Part shown: piece after piece, positions 54,087-62,820 of the stretch
How the letters are laid out: the number at the start of each line of letters is the position of its first letter
How positions within the stretch are numbered: the first letter of the stretch is position 1
Source of the DNA: Desulfoluna limicola
GTDB taxonomy: Bacteria > Desulfobacterota > Desulfobacteria > Desulfobacterales > Desulfolunaceae
NCBI RefSeq assembly: GCF_021654575.1
Contig: NZ_AP024488.1
Location: 2,813,501 to 2,877,500, forward strand
Length of the DNA stretch: 64,000 bases
Reading direction: 5' to 3'
Notes under the pieces: generated by a model
The model's input: only the letters and a program-made list of their open reading frames with translations
The model's database searches: none
What the model was told of the DNA's origin: nothing
Translations under genes and position numbers: made by a program

Positions 54087-55070
54087 ATGAAAAGCCCAAC
54101 TATTATAGCCGCATGGATTAGTGGAATTTTTGTTCTCATAGCTGCCGTTATCGGTGGAGCGTTTTTGCTGACATCCCAACAAGAGAATACAAAACCAGCA
54201 AGTATTAATGCGACAAATAGTGGTAGCGGGCAGCAAGTAGTAGGTAATCATAACCAAATTAACGTTCAAATGGAAAAAGCGAAGAAGCGGGCAGTTAAGC
54301 AGCTTTTAGACGGAACTGATATTCATCTTGGTGATAACATTTACCCTGGGTCTTACGGCACTAGTTACAATCCACTTACTCAAGACATTTATCCACAACC
54401 ATGCAAAGGTGTAATATTTTTTGACAAACAGGAAATGGAATACAAGTCAGATGCATCAGGTGTAACGCAAATAGGTCAGATGTTGGTTGATTTTTTGCTA
54501 CCAAAGATCAATAATTTCGACTATAGCTCCTATCTACATGTTTACGCATGCAATCCAGGCGATGTGAACTATGATAAACTAACCAAAGAGCACAAGGGGA
54601 AAGACAGCCTAATCTTTTTAGGTCCGACAGCTTTAGTTGCTAACCCAAATCTTAACGGTAATTTTTACAGGAGATATAGCGCGGTTGGATATGCCAAATC
54701 ATTCAACCTTTCGTCTGCTGTCCTTAATGCAGGGATAAATCCCTCAGTTTCGGACTTGAATATTGAAGTGTTGATAAAAGCATATCATGGAGGAATTCGT
54801 AAAGGTCAATCAGAAAATTTTCATATTATATTAAATGATTTTTCCTCTGTGATACCATCAGCCAATCGAGCAATGCGTGATCCGGCTGAAATAAGAATTT
54901 CTGTACCTGTAAAAAGTATTCACTTTGACCGTCCTAATTATCTGTTTTTGTATGTCTTACCATGGGTTGAAAGTGGGCCAGTTTACACCGAATCAGGGAA
55001 AAAAATATTTCCTACACACTTTAGAGATGTTGGAATTATAAATCTGTCTGTACATATAAATGAAGTATAA
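54087..55070 (+). CDS. Cassette-encoded single-TM protein, unrecognised
   Basis: 327 residues from the ATG at 54087 (ribosome site AAAGGAAAAGG; a GTG 6 bases earlier is possible). One TM helix near the N-terminus (IIAAWISGIFVLIAAVIGGAFLL), then a Gln/Asn-rich segment (SGSGQQVVGNHNQINVQ) resembling the linker of some STAND/TIR-associated proteins, then an unknown alpha/beta domain (about 90-327). The stop codon lies within the first attC6 box, a typical cassette layout. Confidence 0.75.
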   Translation: MKSPTIIAAWISGIFVLIAAVIGGAFLLTSQQENTKPASINATNSGSGQQVVGNHNQINVQMEKAKKRAVKQLLDGTDIHLGDNIYPGSYGTSYNPLTQDIYPQPCKGVIFFDKQEMEYKSDASGVTQIGQMLVDFLLPKINNFDYSSYLHVYACNPGDVNYDKLTKEHKGKDSLIFLGPTALVANPNLNGNFYRRYSAVGYAKSFNLSSAVLNAGINPSVSDLNIEVLIKAYHGGIRKGQSENFHIILNDFSSVIPSANRAMRDPAEIRISVPVKSIHFDRPNYLFLYVLPWVESGPVYTESGKKIFPTHFRDVGIINLSVHINEV

Positions 55071-55151
55071 CATCCGCTTACACACGGATCGCTAAAAGCT
55101 GCGCTCGTTCCTCGCTCCGCTTTTAGCGCCCGGTGAAGCGGGGCGTTATGC
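55065..55151 (+). other. attC site 6
   Basis: GTATAAC at 55065 (overlapping the upstream stop codon) and GTTATGC ending at 55151. CCGCTT/AAGCGG, CGG/CCG and CGCTAAAAG/CTTTTAGCG pair with bulges; loop CTGCGCTCGTTCCTCGCTCC as in attC3. Confidence 0.88.
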
Positions 55152-55170
55152 AATTGGAACAAGAGTATTC

Positions 55171-56145
55171 ATGACAAGAAAGAATAAAAAAAGAAATCAA
55201 AGAAAAACAAACGTAGCCAGCAAACGTGAGGCAGTCAAAGGCTCTACAGATACAGGCATTTACCATAAGTACGTAACATCTGAGTCGCTAAAAGCTATAT
55301 TGCAGAATGGCTCTTTAAAAATTACCAACCCATTAGACTTCAACGATCCCTTTGATTGTAACTTTCCTGAGTATAAACCTACAATAAATCTATATTCACT
55401 TTGTGAGCCAATAATACGACAAAAATTTTCAAGTTTATTCAAAAACCTACCCAAAAACCAAGAGAATGCTATTAGAGCAAAAATATATAAAGAACTTTTA
55501 CCACATTCTCTACCTAAGGATCTTATTTCCAAAGGCTTACATTCTGTTCAAAACGAATGGGATAGTTACATTTCCGAATATAGAGTTCTGTCACTCACTA
55601 CAAAAAGAGACAATATTTTAATGTGGTCTCATTACGGAGACAGTCACAGAGGTGCTGTTCTTTCATACAATTTTTCAGAGGACAAGACATTTAAAGGCAT
55701 TGAAAAAGTAAAATACGACGAGAACAACAAGCTACTAAGCCAATTCATAGATAATATCCTTAAAACTTATATTAAATTTATAATCCGGAGTTCTGATTCT
55801 ATAGATATTGCAATTGAGAAGTTAGACGATTTCACAGATAGGCCTGATATCGTGAATCCGTTAACACAATATTTTTTAAATGAAATGAAACCATACTTTT
55901 TTATCAAAAAAAATGATTGGAATTACGAAAATGAACACAGATTAGTGAAGAGAATAAATGAAATTCAGGATGATTTTTTAAAATTCAATCCTGAAGCTTT
56001 AATTGAAATCACTTTTGGTATCCGGTTCGATGAGAGTTTAAAGAGAGAACTAATTGATACTATCCTTGAGAAATATCCACATGTAACTATCCAAAATGCA
56101 ATTAAATATAATGGCGTATTAAAGATAGTTAAGCATAACAATTAA
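55171..56145 (+). CDS. DUF2971 family protein (cassette)
   Basis: 324 residues. A basic Lys/Arg/Asn-rich N-terminal tail (about 1-25), then the DUF2971 pattern: YHKYVTSESLKAILQNGSLK, NPLDFNDPFDC, LSLTTKRDNILMWSHYGDSH and the downstream WNYENEHRLVK. DUF2971 proteins are of unknown activity, found widely in accessory and defence-type loci. Its stop is inside the attC7 core. A second, IS-split DUF2971 gene lies at 56589-58935 in the same array. Confidence 0.87.
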   Translation: MTRKNKKRNQRKTNVASKREAVKGSTDTGIYHKYVTSESLKAILQNGSLKITNPLDFNDPFDCNFPEYKPTINLYSLCEPIIRQKFSSLFKNLPKNQENAIRAKIYKELLPHSLPKDLISKGLHSVQNEWDSYISEYRVLSLTTKRDNILMWSHYGDSHRGAVLSYNFSEDKTFKGIEKVKYDENNKLLSQFIDNILKTYIKFIIRSSDSIDIAIEKLDDFTDRPDIVNPLTQYFLNEMKPYFFIKKNDWNYENEHRLVKRINEIQDDFLKFNPEALIEITFGIRFDESLKRELIDTILEKYPHVTIQNAIKYNGVLKIVKHNN

Positions 56146-56221
56146 ATTGTGTCGGACCGCCTTCCGCTGCGCTCTAGGTACCCTCGCTACGCTCGGCGGC
56201 CCCACATTTATGGCGTTATAA
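56133..56221 (+). other. attC site 7
   Basis: GCATAAC at 56133 and GTTATAA ending at 56221. TTAAAT/ATTTAT, GGACCGCC/GGCGGCCCC pairing. The upstream gene's stop (56143-56145) is inside the site. Same family as attC1 and attC9. Confidence 0.87.
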
Positions 56222-56245
56222 CCCTAAATCTTGAAGGATTTTTTT

Positions 56246-56476
56246 ATGAGTGCTTTATTCCTATATTCTGAACACGTCACACTCCGTGAGAAAAAATCCA
56301 ACAAATCTAAATGCCAGGTCGAAGTTGTTGATAATGAGGGTATTCCAGAGTTGAGAATTGGCCCAATTGGTGAAGCACACAAAGGCCAAACAATTCAGTT
56401 TGAAGTCGGTGAGCAGTTTCAAGAGTTTGTAAAGTCCGTCAATGATCTCTACAACAGAATTTCACCAAGTAATTGA
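56246..56476 (+). CDS. Small cassette-encoded protein
   Basis: 76 residues from the ATG at 56246 (GAAGGA 9 bases before). Predicted mostly beta (CQVEVVDNEGIPELRIGPIG, QTIQFEVGEQF) ending in a helix (EFVKSVNDLYNRI). Unrecognised; compact enough to be an antitoxin, inhibitor or binding protein, but nothing in the sequence decides this. attC8 starts 5 bases after the stop. Confidence 0.68.
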   Translation: MSALFLYSEHVTLREKKSNKSKCQVEVVDNEGIPELRIGPIGEAHKGQTIQFEVGEQFQEFVKSVNDLYNRISPSN

Positions 56477-56480
56477 TATG

Positions 56481-56586
56481 TTGTAACAATTGACTTTAGA
56501 CCGACCTCAAAAAGCTGTCCACATCTTCTATAACTTCAACCGCTGTCCCTATCAGCTTTTTGGGTCCGCTTAGCCACGCGTTATAC
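56481..56586 (+). other. attC site 8
   Basis: TTGTAAC at 56481 and GTTATAC ending at 56586. GACCTCAAAAAGCTG pairs with CAGCTTTTTGGGTC; same family as attC2 and attC5, with a few substitutions. Confidence 0.88.
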
Positions 56587-56760
56587 CTATGAAAATATAT
56601 CGATTTTTACCAGAAAAATGGGCGATTCAAGCACTCAAAGAACAGTGCTTGAAAGTAGCTACATACGAAAGTCTTAATGACCCATTCCCCCTGTGTCAGG
56701 ATAGTTGTCGCCTCGTTTGAAAAAATCAATTAGAGTGCGGGGCGATTGTGAGAGAACCAG

Positions 56761-57261
56761 TTGAGCCATTATTATTCAGACGAACTAAAGTCGTCCATAA
56801 TTCAAAAGATGATGCCCCCTTCAAGCATGCCTGTCCGGAGACTGGCCGAAGAGACAGGAATTACAGACAGCACGTTGTATACATGGCGGAAACGGGCTCT
56901 ATCCAAAGGAGTAATTGTGCCGGGAACAGGCAATAAACCGGACAAATGGAGTTCGGAAGAGAAATTTGCAGTTGTATTGGAAACAGCCACACTAAATGAA
57001 TCCGAACTATCGGAGTATTGTCGTAAAAAAGGCCTTTACCCGGAACAAGTTACCGAATGGAAGACTGCCTGTTTAAAGGCTAATTCATCATCAGTCGATC
57101 ATCGGAAAACTCTTTCTGAAGACCGAAAACGGGACAAGAAAGCAATTAAAAACTTAACCAAGGAACTGAAACGCAAGGACAAGGCCCTGGCTGAAACAGC
57201 GGCTTTGCTGGTGCTGAGAAAAAAGGCCCAGGCGATCTGGGGGGATCCCGAGGACGACTGA
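56761..57261 (+). CDS. IS3-family transposase OrfA
   Basis: 166 residues with TTG start. Helix-turn-helix segment (SSMPVRRLAEETGITDSTLY) and a second helical part, ending in a leucine/lysine-rich coiled coil (LTKELKRKDKALAETAALLV). Binds the IS ends. A slippery A6G heptamer near its 3' end allows a -1 shift into OrfB, giving the full OrfAB transposase. Confidence 0.85.
   Translation: MSHYYSDELKSSIIQKMMPPSSMPVRRLAEETGITDSTLYTWRKRALSKGVIVPGTGNKPDKWSSEEKFAVVLETATLNESELSEYCRKKGLYPEQVTEWKTACLKANSSSVDHRKTLSEDRKRDKKAIKNLTKELKRKDKALAETAALLVLRKKAQAIWGDPEDD
57219..57225 (+). promoter_or_regulatory. Programmed -1 frameshift heptamer
   Basis: A-AAA-AAG in the zero frame of OrfA (codons AGA AAA AAG). 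A -1 shift continues as AAA AAA GGC and stays open into the OrfB frame past the OrfA stop at 57259-57261. This is the standard IS3-family control point. Confidence 0.85.
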
Positions 57262-57446
57262 TTACACTCTCAGATCGCATTGAAGCTGTTCGCGTCATCC
57301 AAGAAGCCGTCGATGCCGGGGCTCGATTATCCAAGGCATGTCAAGAACTTGGAGTCTCATCGAGAACTATTCAACGGTGGAATCAACCTTCCGGCTCTCT
57401 CCAGAGAGACAAGAGAAAGCATGCGCTCAGGCCGTCTCCGGCAAAC

Positions 57447-58334
57447 ATGATGACGGAAAAAGAGCAGCTCGAAATTCTTACAGTTTCTAACCAAAAACGG
57501 TTCCAAAGTATGCCTCCAAGCCAGATTGTCCCAACTCTTCTGGATGAAGGGACCTACATTGCTTCAGTATCCACTTTTTACAGGGTCTTGCGTAAAGCTG
57601 GGCAACTTGTCCGGCGAGGGCGCGCTGTATCGGCTCCAAAGCGAAAGCCCACCTCGTATGCTGCAACAGGCCCAAACCAAGTTTGGAGCTGGGATATCAC
57701 CTATTTGCCGACGCCCATCAGAGGACAACATTTTTATCTGTACATGGTGGAAGACATCTTCAGCCGTATGATTGTCTCCTGGGAAATCCATGGTACTGAA
57801 TCAGCAGACCATGCTGCTGAAATGATACAAAAAGCATGTTTGAAGCATGGAATATACAACCAAGATACGCCTCTGATCCTCCACTCGGACAACGGCAGCC
57901 CTATGAAAGGGGCCACTATGCTTGCGACCTTGCAAAGGCTTGGAGTGATTCCCTCCTTCAGCAGGCCTCGTGTTAGTGATGACAACCCCTATTCAGAGTC
58001 CCTGTTCAGGACTATGAAATACCGTCCTGACTACCCCTCAAAGCCGTTCAAAACACTTATAGATGCACGAAGCTGGGCGAACAGTTTTGTGTCTTGGTAC
58101 AACTACAAGCACAAGCACAGCAGCCTTAAATTTGTGACACCTGCTCAGAGACATTTGGGTGTTTCTGACGCCATTCTTGAGGCCAGGCGTCTAAAGATGC
58201 GACAAGCCAAGGCTCGTCATCCAGAGCGATGGGGAAGCAGGAAAACAAGAGATTGGACACTGCCGGCTGAGGTCTGGTTGAACCCTGATAAAAAGACATC
58301 ACCGCTGGGCAACAAAACTGCAATAGCCGCTTAA
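57447..58334 (+). CDS. IS3-family transposase OrfB (rve/DDE integrase core)
   Basis: 295 residues from the first ATG; the frame is open back to the frameshift site at 57219, which adds a helical segment (DRIEAVRVIQEAVDAGARLS ... GVSSRTIQRWN). DDE core: SWDITYLPTP, HSDNGSPM and ESLF, with exactly 35 residues between the second Asp and the Glu. All catalytic residues present, so the element could be active. Confidence 0.9.
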   Translation: MMTEKEQLEILTVSNQKRFQSMPPSQIVPTLLDEGTYIASVSTFYRVLRKAGQLVRRGRAVSAPKRKPTSYAATGPNQVWSWDITYLPTPIRGQHFYLYMVEDIFSRMIVSWEIHGTESADHAAEMIQKACLKHGIYNQDTPLILHSDNGSPMKGATMLATLQRLGVIPSFSRPRVSDDNPYSESLFRTMKYRPDYPSKPFKTLIDARSWANSFVSWYNYKHKHSSLKFVTPAQRHLGVSDAILEARRLKMRQAKARHPERWGSRKTRDWTLPAEVWLNPDKKTSPLGNKTAIAA

Positions 58335-58942
58335 GCCCGAGGCGACAACTTCATTGACAACCACCGCATTCGAGTTACTTTCAATGTCATTGGAAGACGA
58401 ATTTTGTCAAAAAATCATGCAAGAGACAAAAGCAAAAACCAATAAAATGTTACGGCTTCTATGTTGCAGTAAATCTTGGAATAGCCCCTTGCTTTGGGGG
58501 CATTATGCTGACCGCCATACAGGTATCGCTTTGGAGTTAGAGGCTCCTGAATCTCATGTTCAAGAAATACAATACTCTAAAGACCGTGTTGCTTTAGACT
58601 TGCACTCATTAATGCGTAATCGACATAAAGATGAAAATGCAAAATGGACAATGTTTAAAATGTTCATGACAAAAGGCATTCAGTGGGCTTACGAGGACGA
58701 AGCAAGGCTACAATTTACTCTGGATGATTTACATTCATTAAATGGTCATGATTTTTTCAATCTCAACGACACTATCAAAATTACAGGCTTGGTTTTAGGA
58801 GTTAATAACAAGACCACTGACTCTCGAATTATTTCAGCTGTGCCCAATAATCATCAAGTGAGCATAACAAAAACACAAATGTCTGCATTGTCTTTTGAAA
58901 TTCAAGAGATCAAAAAATACAACCTACCAATGTAATTGTCCG

Positions 58943-59029
58943 GTATAACATATGCATTGTAAGGGACCGCTGGCGCTCCGCGCCAGTGCCCTCGCTTCGC
59001 TCGGCGGCCCCACATGCATAGCGTTATGC
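58943..59029 (+). other. attC site 9
   Basis: GTATAAC at 58943 and GTTATGC ending at 59029. TATGCATTGTAAGGGACCGC and GCGGCCCCACATGCATA pair; central part nearly identical to attC1, 7.5 kb away. Confidence 0.88.
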
Positions 59030-59060
59030 AATAAAACAACGATTCAAGGCATATTAAACC

Positions 59061-59576
59061 ATGAAAGTAACTGAATTAAAGAATAATCTTAAGACCCTTT
59101 CAAAAGAAGAGCTTATCAAGGAAATAAGTGAATTATTCAAAAAGAGTACTTTTGTAAAAGAGCATTATATCAACAAGTTCTACTCTAAAAGTTCTTTAGA
59201 AATTTTAAATAAATATAAGCGAATAATCAAAAATGAATTTTTGCCTACAAATGGCTTCGGTAAAGCACGTCTTTCTGTCGCAAAAAAAGCCATCTCTGAT
59301 TTTTCAAAAGTTTCTAATAACACAGAGTTTATTGCTGAATTAATGATTTATTATGTAGAAGTAAGTGTTGAGTACACAAACACTTATGGTGATATCACAG
59401 AATCTTTCTATAACAGCATGGAAGGAATGTACGATAAAGCGTTAAACCTCATAATGAGTGAAGACCATATAGATAAGTTTCAAAAACGGTGTTTTAAAAT
59501 TCTTGAAGACTCAGAGGATACTGGCTGGGGTTTCAATGAACAACTCACTGAAATATTTTATAATTATATAGCATAG
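59061..59576 (+). CDS. DUF6155 family protein (cassette)
   Basis: 171 residues, all helical. The opening MKVTELKNNLKTLSKEELIK, then HYINKFYSKSSLEILNKYKR and a Tyr-rich middle, match the DUF6155 family. Function unknown. Last intact gene of the array; a truncated attC begins 6 bases after its stop. Confidence 0.8.
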   Translation: MKVTELKNNLKTLSKEELIKEISELFKKSTFVKEHYINKFYSKSSLEILNKYKRIIKNEFLPTNGFGKARLSVAKKAISDFSKVSNNTEFIAELMIYYVEVSVEYTNTYGDITESFYNSMEGMYDKALNLIMSEDHIDKFQKRCFKILEDSEDTGWGFNEQLTEIFYNYIA

Positions 59577-59581
59577 AACGT

Positions 59582-59620
59582 GCATAACAAGTCGTTGGTA
59601 TGGGACTGCTGGCGCACGGG
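59582..59620 (+). other. Truncated attC site (attC10)
   Basis: Left half only: GCATAAC followed by AAGTCGTTGGTATGGGACTG and CTGGCGCACGGG. The matching right half and GTT box are missing. The sequence changes at about 59620 to ACCAGGGGACAGGCACAC, a REP/RAYT-type border. Confidence 0.65.
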
Positions 59621-59775
59621 AACCAGGGGACAGGCACACTACGCTTGACCTCTAAAACCACCCATACAATCATCAACACAAACATATAACCACCCTTATA
59701 TATAGACAAACACCCAAACTAAAACCCAGCCCCCACCAGAGCTTCAATAAATAAACGACCAAGGAGAAGACCAAT

Positions 59776-60428
59776 ATGCCTCGGATTCCCCGGATGGTCA
59801 GGACCGATCCAGGTCAGAAAACGGTGTATCATGTCATCAGCCGCACGGCGTTGGACGGACTTCCCTTTCAAGATGCGGAAAAAGATGAGTTGGTTGGTGT
59901 GATTCAGGGGTTTTCCATGGTGTATGCTGTGGAGGTGTTGGGTTTCGCGATCATGGGAAATCATTGGCATCTCCTGGCTGAGGTATCTCCAGGCTCAATG
60001 CTTTCGGATGAGGAGGTCAGGCGGCGATTTATGCTCCTCCACTCAACCGGCGCTGAGTTTCCAGGGGACCGGTTGGAGGCTTCCAGGGAACGGTTTTGCA
60101 GTTTGTCGCGGTATATATCAAGGTCATCAAGCAGACCTTTTCCCGAATGTACAACAGGGGCCGTTTCCATACGGGACAAGGCGAACATCCCGGAACGAAT
60201 CCTGAGGGCAGAAAGCGCAAACGGCTTTGAGGTGACCGAATCATGCGATTCCGTTACCGGACCCCCTATTTTACCAACTCAGGAATCAGTGGTTCCAAGA
60301 CCTTTGTCCTGGCAACCTATGAGGTCTTTAAAGGTCGGCGTTATGCGAATAGGGAGAGGGTTACCAAGCAGGTAAAAGGGATCGATGGAACGGGGGACAG
60401 GCAAAATACGCAACGTTTCACTTTTTAA
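59776..60428 (+). pseudogene. Decayed RAYT (REP-associated Y1 transposase)
   Basis: Begins MPRIPRMVRTDPGQKTVYHV and keeps GFAIMGNHWHLLAEV with the HUH motif. The coding then shifts frame near 60110 (the piece reading IKQTFSRMYNRGRFHTG is in another frame) and again before 60243 (FVLATYEVFKGRRYANRERV). The middle of a normal RAYT is missing. A single-strand transposase relic; RAYTs usually belong to REP sequences. Confidence 0.85.
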
Positions 60429-60488
60429 CGCCCCTAAACGCTGCATACAGCCCATCACCCCGGCCATTTTGACACCCTAATTTTAAGG

Positions 60489-61037
60489 TTAAAAAATAAA
60501 CCCAACACCTAACGTAACGACATGGTTACCATCACTCTTGCTATCCTCAACATCATCCACAGTCAGCTCATCAAAAAACCATTCATAACGATACCTTACA
60601 AGAATAAACGTACTGTCTTTGACAAAGCTTTTGAACCCAAGTTGCGGTCCGATTGTTCCCGTTGTATCTTCATCATTATAGCTGGCACCGATAAAAGCAC
60701 CAACAAACGGCAGGAACTTGTCGCTGCCTGAAGATCCACTGAAATGATAGTTTATATAGGGGATGGTTGATGCAACCCATGTGTCATCGGCATTATCAAT
60801 AAAGCTGTAGCCTAAGTATTGTAGAATGCCTATTTCTAGACTATCAGTCAAAAGACGCCCATAAGCAACATCCAAATTCAGAACCCCTGAATCCGCACCC
60901 TGAGAATGTGTAAAGCTACCACTGAGCTGAAGTGTGTTGTCACCAGAGCCTTGAGAAGCATTTGAAACGGCTACCAAACCAACCAAAACCATAAACAAAA
61001 CGATAAACACTCTTGAAATACAATATTTCAGTTTCAT
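60489..61037 (-). CDS. Small outer-membrane beta-barrel protein
   Basis: 182 residues. Signal peptide ending SNA (about residue 27), then alternating amphipathic strands (LQLSGSFTHS, LNLDVAYGRLLTDSLEIGIL, TIPYINYHF, FILVRYRYEWFF) and a C-terminal VTLGVGFIF with terminal Phe. An OmpA/OprF-like eight-stranded porin-type fold is likely. Ribosome site GGAGACAGAGAG. Role unknown. Confidence 0.82.
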   Translation of the reverse strand: MKLKYCISRVFIVLFMVLVGLVAVSNASQGSGDNTLQLSGSFTHSQGADSGVLNLDVAYGRLLTDSLEIGILQYLGYSFIDNADDTWVASTIPYINYHFSGSSGSDKFLPFVGAFIGASYNDEDTTGTIGPQLGFKSFVKDSTFILVRYRYEWFFDELTVDDVEDSKSDGNHVVTLGVGFIF

Positions 61038-61739
61038 CTCTCTGTCTCCTGTTGGTCGTACGCATTAGAAAAATCATGCCCTTACTTTTCCAAAAAAATC
61101 ATCTATACCCACTCAAACTGGTCAACTGAACTGGAGTCCTTCCCTTAGCCCGCTCGGCTGATTTTTACGTATCGTCGTATCAGGGTAACAATGACAAATC
61201 CCGAGTCCCTGAATAACGAGAGGCTCCCTTTGCTCACATTTTAGTCTTGACTTGTTACAATACACGAAACGCGAAAGTAACGACTGCTAACAGAAACGGC
61301 AGGGCCCTGAAAATCCGGTGCCTGTTTGTTACAAATCAAGACAAGTGCCACCGAAAGAAATCGTTCTCAACGGATCAAAAACAACACAGCCTTAGATTCA
61401 CGCGAAAACACAAGTTTACGAAGGCACCTTTAAAATATTTAAGAAATCGAACTGAACTGAGGATCGGATATTTGATGAGAGACTACACAGCGGGTGCTTT
61501 TATACAATAAGGGATTATCGGATGAATGAAAAACAGATGAGCATGTGTTATTTGTTATACCATATTAATTGACTGGATTTCCATAAAATAGAAACGCTGA
61601 TACTATTTTTTACAGTTACCTTGTCTTGTAAGAATAATGCGCTCACGATGGTCAATATCGTGGATATCATGGGTACATCTTGATGGGCACAACACACTTG
61701 TTGAGTTCGTATCATTAGACGTCTCCAGTGTAGATTCGG
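61038..61739. other. Gene-poor intergenic stretch
   Basis: About 700 bases of mixed composition. A short plus-strand frame at 61247-61510 is Lys/Arg-rich, without ribosome site or recognisable content. No dispersed repeat tips or attC sites seen. Confidence 0.4.
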
Positions 61740-62079
61740 TCCAGGGAACGGTTTTGCAGCTTGTCGCGGTATATAAAGGACATCAAGCAGACCTTTTCCC
61801 GAATGTACAACAGGGGCCGTGTCCAAACGGGGCAAGGCAAACATCCCGGAACGAATCCTGAGGGCAGAAAGCGCAAACGGCTTTGAGGCGGACCGAATCA
61901 GGCGATTCCGATACCGGACCCGCTATTTTACCGGCTCAGGAATCATGGGTTCCAAGGCCTTTGTGTTGGCGACCTACGAGGTCTTTAAAGGCCGGTTTTA
62001 TGCGAATCGGGAGAGGGTCCCCAGGCGGGTCAAAGGGATCGATGGCATGTACTCCATGAAGCGGCTGGCTGAGACTTAA
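61740..62079 (+). pseudogene. RAYT transposase 3' fragment (second copy)
   Basis: Repeats the 3' part of the RAYT at 60080-60380 at high identity (GAACGGTTTTGCAG, GGACATCAAGCAGACC, NIPERILRAESANGFE). It is in scattered frames and ends with GIDGMYSMKRLAET. The catalytic HUH part is absent. Confidence 0.8.
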
Positions 62080-62142
62080 AAAGCTGTTTGTTTTATGGAC
62101 AGCAAAGAGAGGCTCGAAAAGGGGGTGGATTTATTGCCACTG

Positions 62143-62631
62143 TTAATAGTCCACAAGGGCCCGTTCAACGACCATCGAGGTATCCATGTTCAAGGACTGA
62201 AAACAACTTTCCAACTCTACCCGGTCTTTTTCGCCAGGAACCTCAAGGTGAAAATCAAAATCCTTGAGCGAGGCATAAAACGAATCAAACACTGATTTTT
62301 TGGTATTAAGGCAAATTCGACACGCATGTTTGATATTATTAAAATTCGCAAAATGCTGCATGACCATAAAAAAACATACGGCGGAAAAATAACGGGTCCC
62401 CGAGTGCAGGAACAGGCCCGGGCAGAATGTCATGACGTTAATTTTATCCGCATCACCATCAAAATGAACAGTTAACGAACAGGAAATATCCGACCCTGTT
62501 TTTTTATTGTAAACAAAATATTCAAGCTGAGGTCCGTCGATGCAAAAACTGAGGCCGTAATCCTCAAAGAAATCAGGAAGGTGCGATGCCATAAAAGCAG
62601 AGACCTTGAAGGGTGAATGGGAGGCATTCAT
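62143..62631 (-). CDS. Unrecognised protein
   Basis: 162 residues from the ATG at 62631 (MNASHSPFKVSAFMASHLPD), chosen because AGAAGGAG lies 9 bases before it. Predicted alpha/beta: a beta-sheet start (GLSFCIDGPQLEYFVYNKKT), SCSLTVHFDG, then helices with several cysteines (HACRICLN). Reminiscent of type III secretion chaperone- or YbjN-like folds, but I cannot assign it. Function unknown. Confidence 0.65.
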   Translation of the reverse strand: MNASHSPFKVSAFMASHLPDFFEDYGLSFCIDGPQLEYFVYNKKTGSDISCSLTVHFDGDADKINVMTFCPGLFLHSGTRYFSAVCFFMVMQHFANFNNIKHACRICLNTKKSVFDSFYASLKDFDFHLEVPGEKDRVELESCFQSLNMDTSMVVERALVDY

Positions 62632-62820
62632 GGGTGGTCTCCTTCTGGATGAGTGGTGGGAGACTGAATAAAAAAGGCATCTCACCTATTAATTTGTCGT
62701 TCGATTATTGGCAATGGCTATCATCGCGCCCTCGTGTTTGTCAATGGTTTTCACGGGGAACCATCAACCAGGGGAGCGATGGACGGCCAAGAGACGCTTT
62801 TTTTTAAACTATTCGGATAG

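Larger units (their letters stand above)
56688..58366 (+). mobile_element. IS3-family insertion sequence
   Basis: About 1.68 kb with two overlapping-phase genes. Imperfect terminal inverted repeats share TGTCA and AGTTGTCGCCTCG. CATTC is repeated at 56683-56687 and 58367-58371. The termini are placed by the reading frame of the interrupted gene and could shift by a few bases. Confidence 0.85.
56589..58935 (+). pseudogene. DUF2971 cassette gene split by an IS3-family element
   Basis: The ATG at 56589 opens MKIYRFLPEKWAIQALKEQC and reaches LNDPF at 56687. After the insertion the frame resumes at 58367 with FELLSMSLEDEFCQKI and runs to 58935 (LLWGHYADRHTGIALELE, WAYEDEARLQFTL). Joined, the two parts give one DUF2971 protein of about 220 residues with the family's NDPFEL and WGHYAD motifs. 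CATTC occurs on both sides of the insert and is the probable target duplication. Confidence 0.88.

Noticed and set aside
50280..59620. Possible CRISPR array or simple row of terminators
   Set aside because: The repeated sites are about 85-117 bp long, differ in sequence, carry the GTT and AAC boxes and are separated by different genes, which fits attC and not CRISPR repeats or intrinsic terminators (no T-runs).
61247..61510. 87-codon Lys/Arg-rich frame
   Set aside because: Non-ATG start, no ribosome site, no recognisable content; it lies in a stretch bordered by transposase relics.
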